From assembly GCA_023422555.1 (NCBI GenBank), contig JAFAGQ010000158.1:1-8334 (forward strand): a stretch of DNA of 8,334 nucleotides, in the 5' to 3' direction. Shown here one piece after another: positions 1 through 6,235 of this stretch. The notes under the pieces were generated by a model. It searched no databases and was not told where the DNA came from. It saw only the letters and a program-made list of their open reading frames with translations. Positions within the stretch are counted from its first letter, which is position 1; each line of letters opens with the position of its first letter. The DNA comes from Pseudomonadota bacterium. Its GTDB lineage: Bacteria > Pseudomonadota > Gammaproteobacteria > Burkholderiales > Burkholderiaceae_B. A program made the translations under genes and the position numbers.

Positions 1-391
1 AATAAGTGCCACAAATGTGATCGTAATCCTTGTACGTATATCCGGTATTGCGCATGCCGGGCTGCAAGACCTCGGGACCAATAACAGACAGACCCAGTGT
101 GTAGCCATCCGGCTTTGCGCGTTTGAGCTGCGACATACCTATCGCGCCACCGGCTCCGCCTTTATTGTCGATAATCAGATTACCGTTGAGTTGTTCGCGC
201 AGGTGTTTGGCCAGGATACGCGCCATAATGTCCGAGGTTCCACCCGGACCGAATGGCACGATGATCGTTACCGGGTTGCTCGGATACTGATCCTGCGCAT
301 TGGCAACCGGACCCAGCAGCGTTGCTGCCACGAGTAAAGTCGCAGATTGAAGCATGCGCCTGCCATTGGGCGCTCCCATCATGAATGTCAT
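1..391 (-). CDS. Bug/TctC-family periplasmic solute-binding protein, N-terminal part (cut by window edge)
   Basis: About 130 N-terminal residues are visible. They begin with a Sec-type signal peptide: basic residues R11-R12, a hydrophobic stretch around residues 14-30, and an ANA cleavage site followed by QDQYPSNP. The mature start is typical of the Bug (tripartite tricarboxylate transporter receptor) family: YPSNPVTIIVPFGPGGTSD, then IDNKGGAGGAIG, then KPDGYTLG. Bug proteins bind carboxylated solutes in the periplasm, usually for TctA/TctB-type permeases. The ATG at 391 is chosen because CGGAGA lies 6 bases upstream. Two further in-frame ATGs at 382 and 379 are possible starts. The gene is last in a sugar-acid operon, 87 bases after the aldolase, and is the operon's second Bug gene. 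It is distinct in sequence from the first, so it is not a simple recent duplicate. The family call is firm; the ligand is unknown. Confidence 0.93.
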   Translation of the reverse strand, partial: MTFMMGAPNGRRMLQSATLLVAATLLGPVANAQDQYPSNPVTIIVPFGPGGTSDIMARILAKHLREQLNGNLIIDNKGGAGGAIGMSQLKRAKPDGYTLGLSVIGPEVLQPGMRNTGYTYKDYDHICGTY

Positions 392-416
392 ATTTTGTCT
401 CCGTGTATTGTTGGTG

Positions 417-436
417 ACCCGGTCATTGAGCCGGGT
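417..436. other. Intergenic inverted repeat between aldolase and second Bug gene
   Basis: ACCCGG and CCGGGT form a perfect 6-bp stem around an 8-base loop, lying in the 87-base gap between the aldolase stop and the Bug start. On the transcribed (minus) strand no U-run follows, so it is a poor intrinsic terminator for the operon. It could be an mRNA-stabilising or processing hairpin, or a partial terminator that sets the ratio of the second Bug protein. It is seen in the sequence; any function is inferred. Confidence 0.35.
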
Positions 437-478
437 TTCTGTCAGGTTTTATTTACTGCAACAACGAACAAATATCGC

Positions 479-1288
479 CTAATAAACGCCCCCGTCGTAT
501 CCTTTTGCAAGAGCCGGCCGTATGTCTTCCAGGAACGCATTGGCCTGCCGCATCATCATTCCCATGTCTGACGCAACGGCGACGAATGCATAACCCAGCT
601 TGATGAAATCGCGCACCATATCAGGAGTGGGTCCCACGATCCCGCAAGGGATGCCAATGGCCTTGCATCGTTGCGCGACATCGGCGATCACCCTCTGCAC
701 ATCAGGATGTGCCAGATTGCCAATATGCCCCATGTTTGCAGACAGATCACCCGGGCCCAGGAACAGGGCATCCACGCCCGGAACCGTGGCAATCTCTTCA
801 AGCGCTGCCACGGCATCTGGGGTTTCCAGTTGGATGATGGTGAAGACGGAATCGTTTGCCCGGCTTGCATAGTCTTTGGCAGTGCCATAGCCACTGGCAC
901 GATGCACAGCAGCAAAGCCCCGTTTGCCCAATGGCGGATATTTGCTGTGGCTGACGGCCTGCCGCGCCTGTTCGGCATTGTCCACAAAAGGCACCATCAC
1001 GGTTTGTGCCCCCATGTCCAGTGCACGTTTGAACAGCAGCGGATCGTTCGCTGCCAGACGCGTAACAGGGCATGCGGGCGTACCTGCTATGGCCTGCAGC
1101 ACATGCAATGCGTCGCTATCGGCCAGTGGTACGTGTTCAAGATCAACAAGAACCCAGTCGAATCCAACCCGCCCCATTGCTTCAGCCGTGCTTGATGCGC
1201 CGGACATCAGCCAGGTGCCCAGAATGGCGCTGGACGTGCCAAGGCGGGCGCGAAATGGGTTTTCGAGCAGATCGTGTACTTCAGACAT
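479..1288 (-). CDS. HpcH/HpaI-family class II aldolase (2-keto-3-deoxy sugar acid aldolase)
   Basis: This 269-residue cytoplasmic enzyme belongs to the HpaI/RhmA/GarL family of metal-dependent pyruvate aldolases, which cleave 2-keto-3-deoxy acids to pyruvate plus an aldehyde. The expected catalytic set is present in order: His52 (DLEHVPL), Arg77 (VTRLAAND), the metal ligand Glu155 (IQLETPDA) and the metal ligand Asp181 (GPGDLSANMG). The phosphate/carboxylate-loop region GKRGFAAVHRASGYG lies around residues 121-135. Length is normal for the family. The start at 1288 is preferred over an in-frame ATG at 1432 because AGGAG sits 6 bases upstream and the longer form would run into the preceding dehydratase gene. 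It lies 37 bases after that dehydratase, so it probably takes the dehydratase product as substrate. The exact substrate (3-deoxy-pentonate, hexonate or hexarate derivative) cannot be read from sequence. Confidence 0.93.
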   Translation of the reverse strand: MSEVHDLLENPFRARLGTSSAILGTWLMSGASSTAEAMGRVGFDWVLVDLEHVPLADSDALHVLQAIAGTPACPVTRLAANDPLLFKRALDMGAQTVMVPFVDNAEQARQAVSHSKYPPLGKRGFAAVHRASGYGTAKDYASRANDSVFTIIQLETPDAVAALEEIATVPGVDALFLGPGDLSANMGHIGNLAHPDVQRVIADVAQRCKAIGIPCGIVGPTPDMVRDFIKLGYAFVAVASDMGMMMRQANAFLEDIRPALAKGYDGGVY

Positions 1289-1325
1289 AATGACTCCTGT
1301 AATGCATTGCAAATGTGATAGTGGT

Positions 1326-3071
1326 TCAGTAGATTGGCGGTTCGGGTGTTTTCTGATTTCCCTCCAGCGAGACAAAATCGCATCCCGCTTGTGCCTGGGT
1401 GACTTCGTGCTGGTAGATCCGGGTAAAGCCACGTTTGTATGGCTTTTCGGGTGCCTTCCATTGCTTGCGGCGCTCTGCCAGTTCCTCGTCGGAAATCAGT
1501 ACATCCAGCGTTCTTGCAGCCACGTCCAGGCGTATCGGGTCACCGTTACGGATCAGTGCCAGCGGTCCGCCGACTGCCGATTCCGGCGAGATATGCAGAA
1601 CACAAGTGCCATAATGCGTTCCACTCATGCGGGAATCAGAAAGCCGCACGATGTCGCGCACGCCTTTCGCAAGCAATTTTTTGGGGATGGGCAGATTGCC
1701 CCATTCCGGCATGCCCGGACCGCCAACAGGGCCGCCGTTACGCAACACCAACACCGTGTTTTCATCGACATCCAGATCCGGATCATTGATCACAGCGAGC
1801 ATATCGGCATTGGAATCAAAAACGAGTGCGGGCCCGGTGTGTTTCAGCAATGCGGCCGATGCTGCGGAAGGCTTGATGACAGCACCATCCGGACATAAAT
1901 TGCCTCGCAGGACAGCAAGCGCCATGCCCGCTTCCTTGCAATCCGGTCTGGCAGCGATCACGGGATTGTCCAAAGGTCGAATCACATCGTCGTCATTGCA
2001 GACACTGTCCTCTATGTTGTCTCCCAGGCTTTTGCCCGTACAGGTCAGTGCATCAAGCCGCAGGTGCGCGCGAATCCGCTGCAGCAGCGCAGGCAGACCG
2101 CCGGCATAATAAAAATCTTCCATCAGATATTTGCCTGAAGGAAACAGGTTCACAAGAACAGGCACCTGCTGCGCCATGATGTCAAAATCATCAAGGTTCA
2201 GTTCAACCCCGGCGCGACCGGCCATTGCAGGCAAATGCACGGCGGCGTTGGTTGAACCACCCATCGCCATCCATGTCGCCACGCCGTTCATGAACGCATC
2301 GCGCGTCAGAATCCGCGATGGTCGCAAATCTTCCCAGACCATGGACACAATCCGCTGACCGCAGGCCCATGCCATACGCGTATGCGCTGCATCCATGGCA
2401 GGCAGGCTGGCAGACCCGGGCAGCGCAAGACCCATCGCTTCAATGACATTTGTCATGGTGCTTGCCGTTCCCATGGTATTGCACGTTCCCGGCGCTCGCG
2501 TCATACGCGCTTCAAGATCAATCCACTCCGGTTGGCTGATATTGCCAATCGTATATTGTTCCCAATATTTTTTTGTATGCGTACCCGCTCCCACAGCCTG
2601 GCCCTGATAGCGATCATTCAGCATGGGGCCGGCAGGACAGAACAGGGCAGGAATGTCCATGGACGTCGCTCCCATGACCAGACCTGGTGTGGTTTTATCA
2701 CAGCCGCCAAGCAGCACCACACCATCGAGCGGCAGGCTGCGAATCAGCTCTTCGGCTTCCATGGCCAGAAAATTACGATAGAGCATGGTGGTGGGTTTGA
2801 CCATCACCTCCCCCAGGCTCATGGCGGGAAGCTCCAGCGGATAGCCCCCTGCCTGCAGCACACCTCGCTTGATTGCCTGGGCGCGGTCCCGCAAATGAGC
2901 GTGACACGGCGACAGATCGCTCCAGGTATTGAGAATACCGATAATGGGACGCCCCATGAACTCTTCGCGCGCCAGCCCTTGCTGCAGCATCCGCTGACGA
3001 TGGGCGAAACCACGAATGTCATCGCTGGCAAACCAGCGCTGACTTCGCAACTGTTCAAGTTTTTTCTTCAC
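1326..3071 (-). CDS. IlvD/Edd-family sugar-acid dehydratase (L-arabinonate dehydratase-like)
   Basis: This 581-residue enzyme belongs to the iron-sulfur dehydratase family that includes dihydroxyacid dehydratase, 6-phosphogluconate dehydratase and the pentonate dehydratases. The three cluster cysteines are present: Cys56 (TWSDLSPCHAHL), Cys124 (GGCDKTTPG) and Cys197 (APGTCNTMG). Lys126 is beside the second, and the SDSRMSG motif carries the proposed catalytic serine at 483. Spacing and motifs such as GGSTNAAVHL, NLFPSGKYLMEDFYYAGG and GNLCPDGAVIKPSAAS resemble L-arabinonate/D-xylonate dehydratases of the Rhizobium type more than IlvD itself. The expected reaction is aldonate to 2-keto-3-deoxyaldonate plus water. 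The start is a GTG at 3071 with AAAGGA 5 bases upstream; no ATG fits. It begins 12 bases after the upstream Bug gene and is followed by an aldolase, which supports a catabolic rather than branched-chain amino-acid role. Substrate is inferred only. Confidence 0.93.
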   Translation of the reverse strand: MKKKLEQLRSQRWFASDDIRGFAHRQRMLQQGLAREEFMGRPIIGILNTWSDLSPCHAHLRDRAQAIKRGVLQAGGYPLELPAMSLGEVMVKPTTMLYRNFLAMEAEELIRSLPLDGVVLLGGCDKTTPGLVMGATSMDIPALFCPAGPMLNDRYQGQAVGAGTHTKKYWEQYTIGNISQPEWIDLEARMTRAPGTCNTMGTASTMTNVIEAMGLALPGSASLPAMDAAHTRMAWACGQRIVSMVWEDLRPSRILTRDAFMNGVATWMAMGGSTNAAVHLPAMAGRAGVELNLDDFDIMAQQVPVLVNLFPSGKYLMEDFYYAGGLPALLQRIRAHLRLDALTCTGKSLGDNIEDSVCNDDDVIRPLDNPVIAARPDCKEAGMALAVLRGNLCPDGAVIKPSAASAALLKHTGPALVFDSNADMLAVINDPDLDVDENTVLVLRNGGPVGGPGMPEWGNLPIPKKLLAKGVRDIVRLSDSRMSGTHYGTCVLHISPESAVGGPLALIRNGDPIRLDVAARTLDVLISDEELAERRKQWKAPEKPYKRGFTRIYQHEVTQAQAGCDFVSLEGNQKTPEPPIY

Positions 3072-3083
3072 AACAATCCTTTG

Positions 3084-4085
3084 TTAATCAATATGTATAC
3101 CTGCTGCCTTCACCTGCTCGCCCATAACCTTCGTATCCTTCTCCAGCAGCGCAGCAAATTCCTCCGGCGTCGACGACAGGACTTCATAACCCTGACGCTC
3201 GAGTGGCTCACGGAACGGTTTGGATCGGAGAATGGCTACAATCTCCTTATTGAGTTTGCTGACAATCGCGTCAGGGGTTCCTCTGCGTACCAGAATGCCA
3301 TTCCAGACATTGGAGATCACACCGGGCACGCCGGCTTCCTCGAATGTGGGAACATTGGGAAGAGAGGGAGAGCGTGATGCCGCTGCAATGGCAAGAATGC
3401 GAATCTTGTCAGAATCTGCATAACCGACAATGGCCGGCAGGTTGATAAACATGGTCGGCAAAGCACCGCCCATTACATCTGTGAGTGCAGGTGGTGCGCC
3501 CTTATAGGGCACATGCATCAGCTTCGTCCCGCTTTGCTTCTGAAACAGTTCTCCGGCCAGATGCATGGAGTTGCCATTGCCCGCTGAACCGAAAGGAATC
3601 TGACCAGGCTTGCTTTTGGCTGCAGCAATCAGGTCTTTGACGCTGTTGTATGGCGTCTGCTTGCCGACAATTAACACATTCGGCATTTGATGGGTAAGCG
3701 TGACCGGCTGCAGATCCTTGATCGGGTCGTAGCCCATGTCCTTGTACAGATGCGGATTCACGGCCAGCGTACTGGTTGAGCCCAGCAGCAACGTATATCC
3801 GTCAGCCGGTTGCTTGGCAACGTAGGCAGAGCCGATATTTCCGTTGGCGCCTGCCCGATTATTGACAACCACGGGCTGGCCAATACGTTTTGCCAGTTCA
3901 GAGGCCATGCCCCGCGAGAACTGATCCGCGACCCCGCCCGGCGGATAAGGAACCACAAATGTGATTGGTTTGTCCGGGTAACCGGAAGAATCCTGGGCCT
4001 GTACTGATGTCCAGGACAAAATACCGCAACTGATGGCGGCAAACGCGAAAATTACACGAGAAAATCTACAGCAGTGTCGCATCAT
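3084..4085 (-). CDS. Bug/TctC-family periplasmic solute-binding protein
   Basis: A complete 333-residue Bug protein. A signal peptide covers residues 1-30 (basic start, hydrophobic core around 11-25, cleavage after SVQA). There is no lipobox, so the mature protein should be soluble in the periplasm. The mature region shows the family pattern: YPDKPITFVVPYPPGGVAD, VVVNNRAGANGNIGS, PADGYTLLLG, IPFGSAGNGNSMHLAGE and HVPYKGAPPALTDVMGG. Bug proteins close around carboxylate ligands. As first gene of the operon with the dehydratase and aldolase, this one probably captures the sugar acid those enzymes degrade. Two adjacent ATGs (4085 and 4082) follow a purine-rich stretch AAAGGAGAGGAAGGGG, so either may be used. 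No TctA/TctB permease genes are in the window. Family call is firm; ligand is inferred from context. Confidence 0.95.
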   Translation of the reverse strand: MMRHCCRFSRVIFAFAAISCGILSWTSVQAQDSSGYPDKPITFVVPYPPGGVADQFSRGMASELAKRIGQPVVVNNRAGANGNIGSAYVAKQPADGYTLLLGSTSTLAVNPHLYKDMGYDPIKDLQPVTLTHQMPNVLIVGKQTPYNSVKDLIAAAKSKPGQIPFGSAGNGNSMHLAGELFQKQSGTKLMHVPYKGAPPALTDVMGGALPTMFINLPAIVGYADSDKIRILAIAAASRSPSLPNVPTFEEAGVPGVISNVWNGILVRRGTPDAIVSKLNKEIVAILRSKPFREPLERQGYEVLSSTPEEFAALLEKDTKVMGEQVKAAGIHID

Positions 4086-4183
4086 CCCCTTCCTCTCCTT
4101 TAAAAGGGCTCCTCACGAACAGAGCAAGTGTTTACACCGTGCCGGCTGCAATGCTTCAGTAAATTTGTCGAATACTGCGATAA

Positions 4184-4195
4184 GTTACCGGTAAC
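4184..4195. promoter_or_regulatory. Operator copy 1, GTTACCGGTAAC (GntR/IdnR-like)
   Basis: A perfect 12-base palindrome. It matches the inner part of the operator recognised by the E. coli LacI-family regulators GntR and IdnR (ATGTTA-N4-TAACAT, from established knowledge). It lies about 65 bases upstream of the LacI-family regulator gene and is the probable binding site of that protein. Confidence 0.8.
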
Positions 4196-4196
4196 T

Positions 4197-4208
4197 GTTA
4201 CCGGTAAC
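4197..4208. promoter_or_regulatory. Operator copy 2, GTTACCGGTAAC (GntR/IdnR-like)
   Basis: A second perfect copy of the palindrome, one base after the first (centres 13 bp apart). Its flanks (CT on the left, AT on the right) fit the extended ATGTTA-N4-TAACAT operator better than copy 1. It lies just upstream of the proposed -10 element of the regulator gene, so occupancy should block transcription of the regulator (autoregulation). Confidence 0.8.
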
Positions 4209-4213
4209 ATTGG

Positions 4214-4219
4214 TACAAT
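4214..4219 (+). promoter_or_regulatory. Possible -10 element (TACAAT) of the regulator gene
   Basis: TACAAT differs from the sigma-70 -10 consensus at one base. It sits 5 bases after operator copy 2 and 40 bases before the regulator ATG. The best -35 at 17-bp spacing is GTAACT (4191-4196), a weak match that overlaps both operator copies. It also lies within the 10-base palindrome TACAATTGTA (4214-4223), so it may be coincidental. Confidence 0.4.
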
Positions 4220-4259
4220 TGTAGGGCGTGGCGTTCAAGGTACGCCATTGGGAAAAACC

Positions 4260-5321
4260 ATGACACAGAAACAATCCTCTCGATCAGGGCGTCGCAAGGC
4301 CGGCGCTTATACGATTCACGATGTCGCCGCCCTGGCAGGCGTCTCTTCCATTACGGTATCGCGTTATTTCAACTCGCCCGAAAAGGTGTCGGCGGGGCTT
4401 AGGGAGAAGTTACGCGAAATTATTGATCGCATCGGATATGTACCCAGTCAGGTCGCGGGCGGCCTGGCGTCCGGACATGGTCGCGTGGTTTGCGCAGTCA
4501 TGCAGAATATTGCAAGTGCAACTTTTGCAGATCTGGTCAAAGGCATGACAGACCAGTTGCAGGCTTCGGGACTGCAGTTATTGCTGGCCAATGCTCAGTA
4601 TTCCCAGCAACTGGAAGAGCAGGCCATTCGAACCTTCATTGGCTGGCACCCCACTGCCCTCATTCTCACACGTCACGATCACACGCCCGCAGCAGAAGCA
4701 ATGCTGCGCGCACTCAATATTCCCGTGGTAGAGGCCTGGGGTTTTGTGCCAGGCAGACCGTTTCATCAGGTTGGCTTTCCGCATACTGAGACAGGTGCCA
4801 TTCTCGCCAGACATCTCCTGGAGCAAGGCGCCACACGTATTCAATTTGTGATGTCAGACTCCGCAGAGGACTTCCGTTCCAGACAACGTGCACAGGGATA
4901 CCGCGAGGCCATGGAAGCCGCCGGTCTGCATGCAGATGTCGCGGTTATTTCGGAAGGCGATGAGTTTGAACTGGGTGCAAAAAGTATCTCAGCGCTGGCC
5001 ACACAGCCCGTGAGTACACGACCGCAGGCCTTAGTTTTTGCCAATGACAATATGGCAGCGGGCGCCATCCTGCACGCACCACAATGCGGTCTCGTTTTGC
5101 CCCGTGACTGCGCCATTACGGGCTTCGGCGATGCACCGATCTCCGCAAGACTCAGACCGGCACTCACGACCTTGCGCCCGGCACGCTATCAGATAGGTGA
5201 ACAGGCCGCGCAAACAGTGCTCAATCAATTGATGCTATCGCCCAAGGCCGAGCGCGAGATTGTTGAGAAAGCGCTGCCCTGCGAGCTTCTGGTGCGTGAA
5301 AGCAGCCGGGTTGTGTTGTGA
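4260..5321 (+). CDS. LacI-family transcriptional regulator, GntR/IdnR-like
   Basis: A 353-residue cytoplasmic repressor-type protein. An N-terminal LacI helix-turn-helix spans about residues 17-63 (YTIHDVAALAGVSSITVSRY, then NSPEKVS), with a hinge-helix leucine near 69 (AGGLASG). A periplasmic-binding-protein-like effector domain fills the rest, including ILTRHDHTPAAEAML, QGYREAMEAAGL and ALVFANDNMAAGAI. The recognition segment ITVSRYFNSPEKVS closely resembles E. coli GntR (MTVSRFLRNPEQVS), which agrees with the GntR-type operators upstream. A much earlier in-frame ATG at 4128 was rejected because the coding region would then cover the operators and putative promoter. The ATG at 4260 gives normal family length, though its ribosome-binding site (GGGA) is weak. 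It probably represses the divergent sugar-acid operon and itself, released by a sugar acid or breakdown intermediate. The effector is unknown. Confidence 0.93.
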   Translation: MTQKQSSRSGRRKAGAYTIHDVAALAGVSSITVSRYFNSPEKVSAGLREKLREIIDRIGYVPSQVAGGLASGHGRVVCAVMQNIASATFADLVKGMTDQLQASGLQLLLANAQYSQQLEEQAIRTFIGWHPTALILTRHDHTPAAEAMLRALNIPVVEAWGFVPGRPFHQVGFPHTETGAILARHLLEQGATRIQFVMSDSAEDFRSRQRAQGYREAMEAAGLHADVAVISEGDEFELGAKSISALATQPVSTRPQALVFANDNMAAGAILHAPQCGLVLPRDCAITGFGDAPISARLRPALTTLRPARYQIGEQAAQTVLNQLMLSPKAEREIVEKALPCELLVRESSRVVL

Positions 5322-5334
5322 TTGTTCCCGGATC

Positions 5335-5355
5335 GATATCGCTGCATGCGATATC
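5335..5355. repeat. Inverted repeat just downstream of the regulator stop
   Basis: GATATCGC (5335-5342) and GCGATATC (5348-5355) form a perfect 8-bp stem with a 5-base loop, starting 13 bases after the regulator stop codon. No T-run follows on the plus strand, so it is not a classic intrinsic terminator, but it may protect the 3' end of the mRNA or bind a protein. Confidence 0.5.
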
Positions 5356-5428
5356 TGGTGATTGACAGCATTCAGGTGGATACTCAACTACTGACTCTAA
5401 AATTCGAGATCGCCCCGTCTTCTGTGCT

Positions 5429-5446
5429 CTCCCGTTGCTGCGGGAG
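5429..5446. terminator. Possible hairpin terminator between convergent genes
   Basis: CTCCCG and CGGGAG form a perfect GC-rich 6-bp stem with a TTGCTG loop. It lies about 107 bases after the regulator stop and 23 bases past the stop of the convergent ModA-like gene. It could serve both transcripts, but neither strand has a proper U-run after the stem, so the terminator call is weak. Confidence 0.3.
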
Positions 5447-5449
5447 CGT

Positions 5450-5468
5450 TATCCATGACGCGTGGATA
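5450..5468. repeat. Inverted repeat abutting the ModA-like gene stop
   Basis: TATCCA (5450-5455) and TGGATA (5463-5468) are perfect complements. The stem can be extended to 8 bp by a T-G wobble and a G-C pair around the 3-base loop ACG. It ends one base before the stop codon of the minus-strand ModA-like gene. It is the third inverted repeat in this 148-base convergent gap. Function is unknown. Confidence 0.35.
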
Positions 5469-5469
5469 C

Positions 5470-6201
5470 TCAGGGAACAAGAAATCCGTGGCGTTGCAGA
5501 ATCGCCTGCCCATGCTCGCCCAAAATGAACGCTCGCAGCTGACCGGCGTCGTCCCCAGAACCGTTAAGGGTAACCAGCGTGTAATCTGCCCGCACCTTCA
5601 ATGCATCAGGCAGTTCAATGACGCGAATCCTCCCCGAGGACGACATGGCTTTGCGATAACTCGAATAGGACAGGAAAATATCCGTGGCGCCTGAGGCGAC
5701 CAGATATTCGCTTGCGACCCAACCCGAAGGAATTGGTGTGGGAACGCGACCTCCCACCAACGCCTGTGCCTTATCGCGCAGGATTTTTTCTGCACCGGGA
5801 TGAATGGCTTCGGCCTGTTCAAATACCTGCACCGCATAGTCGCCCGAAGGGTCCAGCACAGGGGTTGACGTCCCCAGCCTGTATTTGGGGTCCAGCATGG
5901 CAGACAACAGCGTTTCTGTGGTGACTGGAGAATCATGAGCGACCACCGCGCATAGGCCATTATGTGCGAATACCTGCAAGTCCGATGCCTTGCCCCCAGA
6001 GACCAGCTGTTGAGGACTGGCGCGGTCAGCAGAAGCGAATAGGTCTGCCCGCTCGCCCTGTTCCAGTCGTTCCCGCATATAGCCGGCAGGGCCGAACTCC
6101 GCTTTTACCGACACACCCGTATCACGACTGAAAACATCGAACAGATCTGTAAAAGCGCGCTTCAAACTGCCTGCGGCATAGATAGTCACTTGCCTGTCCA
6201 T
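5470..6201 (-). CDS. ModA-like oxyanion-binding protein lacking a signal peptide
   Basis: A 243-residue protein of the molybdate/tungstate-binding (ModA/WtpA) superfamily. It begins at once with the first strand of the domain (RQVTIYAAGSL). It continues with GYMRERLEQGERADLFASAD (residues 40-59), LDPSGDYA (116-123), a linking segment IPSGWVASEYL and LSYSSYRKA (177-185). Compared from memory with mature E. coli ModA, Ser12 is kept and Tyr179 aligns with ligand Tyr170, but ligand Ser39 is replaced by Ala39. The start at 6201 has AAGGA 8 bases upstream. The in-frame extension to 6333 contains no hydrophobic segment and overlaps the ATPase gene, so no export signal can be recovered. It follows the FecCD-type ATPase gene by 34 bases and is probably cotranscribed. 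It may be a cytoplasmic oxyanion sensor or carrier, or be exported without a classical signal. The ligand is unproven. Confidence 0.85.
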   Translation of the reverse strand: MDRQVTIYAAGSLKRAFTDLFDVFSRDTGVSVKAEFGPAGYMRERLEQGERADLFASADRASPQQLVSGGKASDLQVFAHNGLCAVVAHDSPVTTETLLSAMLDPKYRLGTSTPVLDPSGDYAVQVFEQAEAIHPGAEKILRDKAQALVGGRVPTPIPSGWVASEYLVASGATDIFLSYSSYRKAMSSSGRIRVIELPDALKVRADYTLVTLNGSGDDAGQLRAFILGEHGQAILQRHGFLVP

Positions 6202-6235
6202 GATTTGCGTCCTTTTTTCTGATGAACCATTTTGA

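Larger units (their letters stand above)
4086..4259. promoter_or_regulatory. Divergent promoter region between sugar-acid operon and LacI-family regulator
   Basis: This 174-base gap separates the divergently transcribed Bug-dehydratase-aldolase operon and the regulator gene. It holds the tandem operator described separately, a plausible plus-strand -10 element (TACAAT), and a minus-strand leader of roughly 100 bases between the operators and the first Bug start. I could not assign a convincing minus-strand promoter: TTGTAC at 4218-4213 could be a -35, but the matching -10 is poor. The layout suggests that one operator cluster serves both directions. Confidence 0.7.

Noticed and set aside
1289..1432. 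N-terminal extension of the aldolase
   Set aside because: It overlaps the dehydratase 3' end and the extra residues do not resemble the family; a strong ribosome-binding site precedes the ATG at 1288.
924..1898. Long plus-strand open frame of 324 codons opposite the aldolase and dehydratase genes
   Set aside because: It lies antisense to two genes with intact catalytic motifs, crosses their junction, and its translation is rich in Arg, Cys and His with no recognisable domain.
2382..3377. Long plus-strand open frame of 331 codons opposite the dehydratase and Bug genes
   Set aside because: It is antisense to well-supported genes, spans their boundary and has no domain-like sequence; it is a by-product of codon bias.
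4129..4138. Short inverted repeat GTGT-TT-ACAC in the operon leader
   Set aside because: The half-sites are only 4 bases long and chance occurrence is likely; there is no link to a known factor.
4128..4259. N-terminal extension of the LacI-family regulator from an ATG at 4128
   Set aside because: It would place the tandem operators and putative promoter inside the coding sequence and adds 44 residues foreign to the family.
5322..5528. Small plus-strand open frame after the regulator gene
   Set aside because: It runs through the intergenic hairpins into the opposite strand of the ModA-like gene, has no convincing ribosome-binding site and shows no recognisable protein features.
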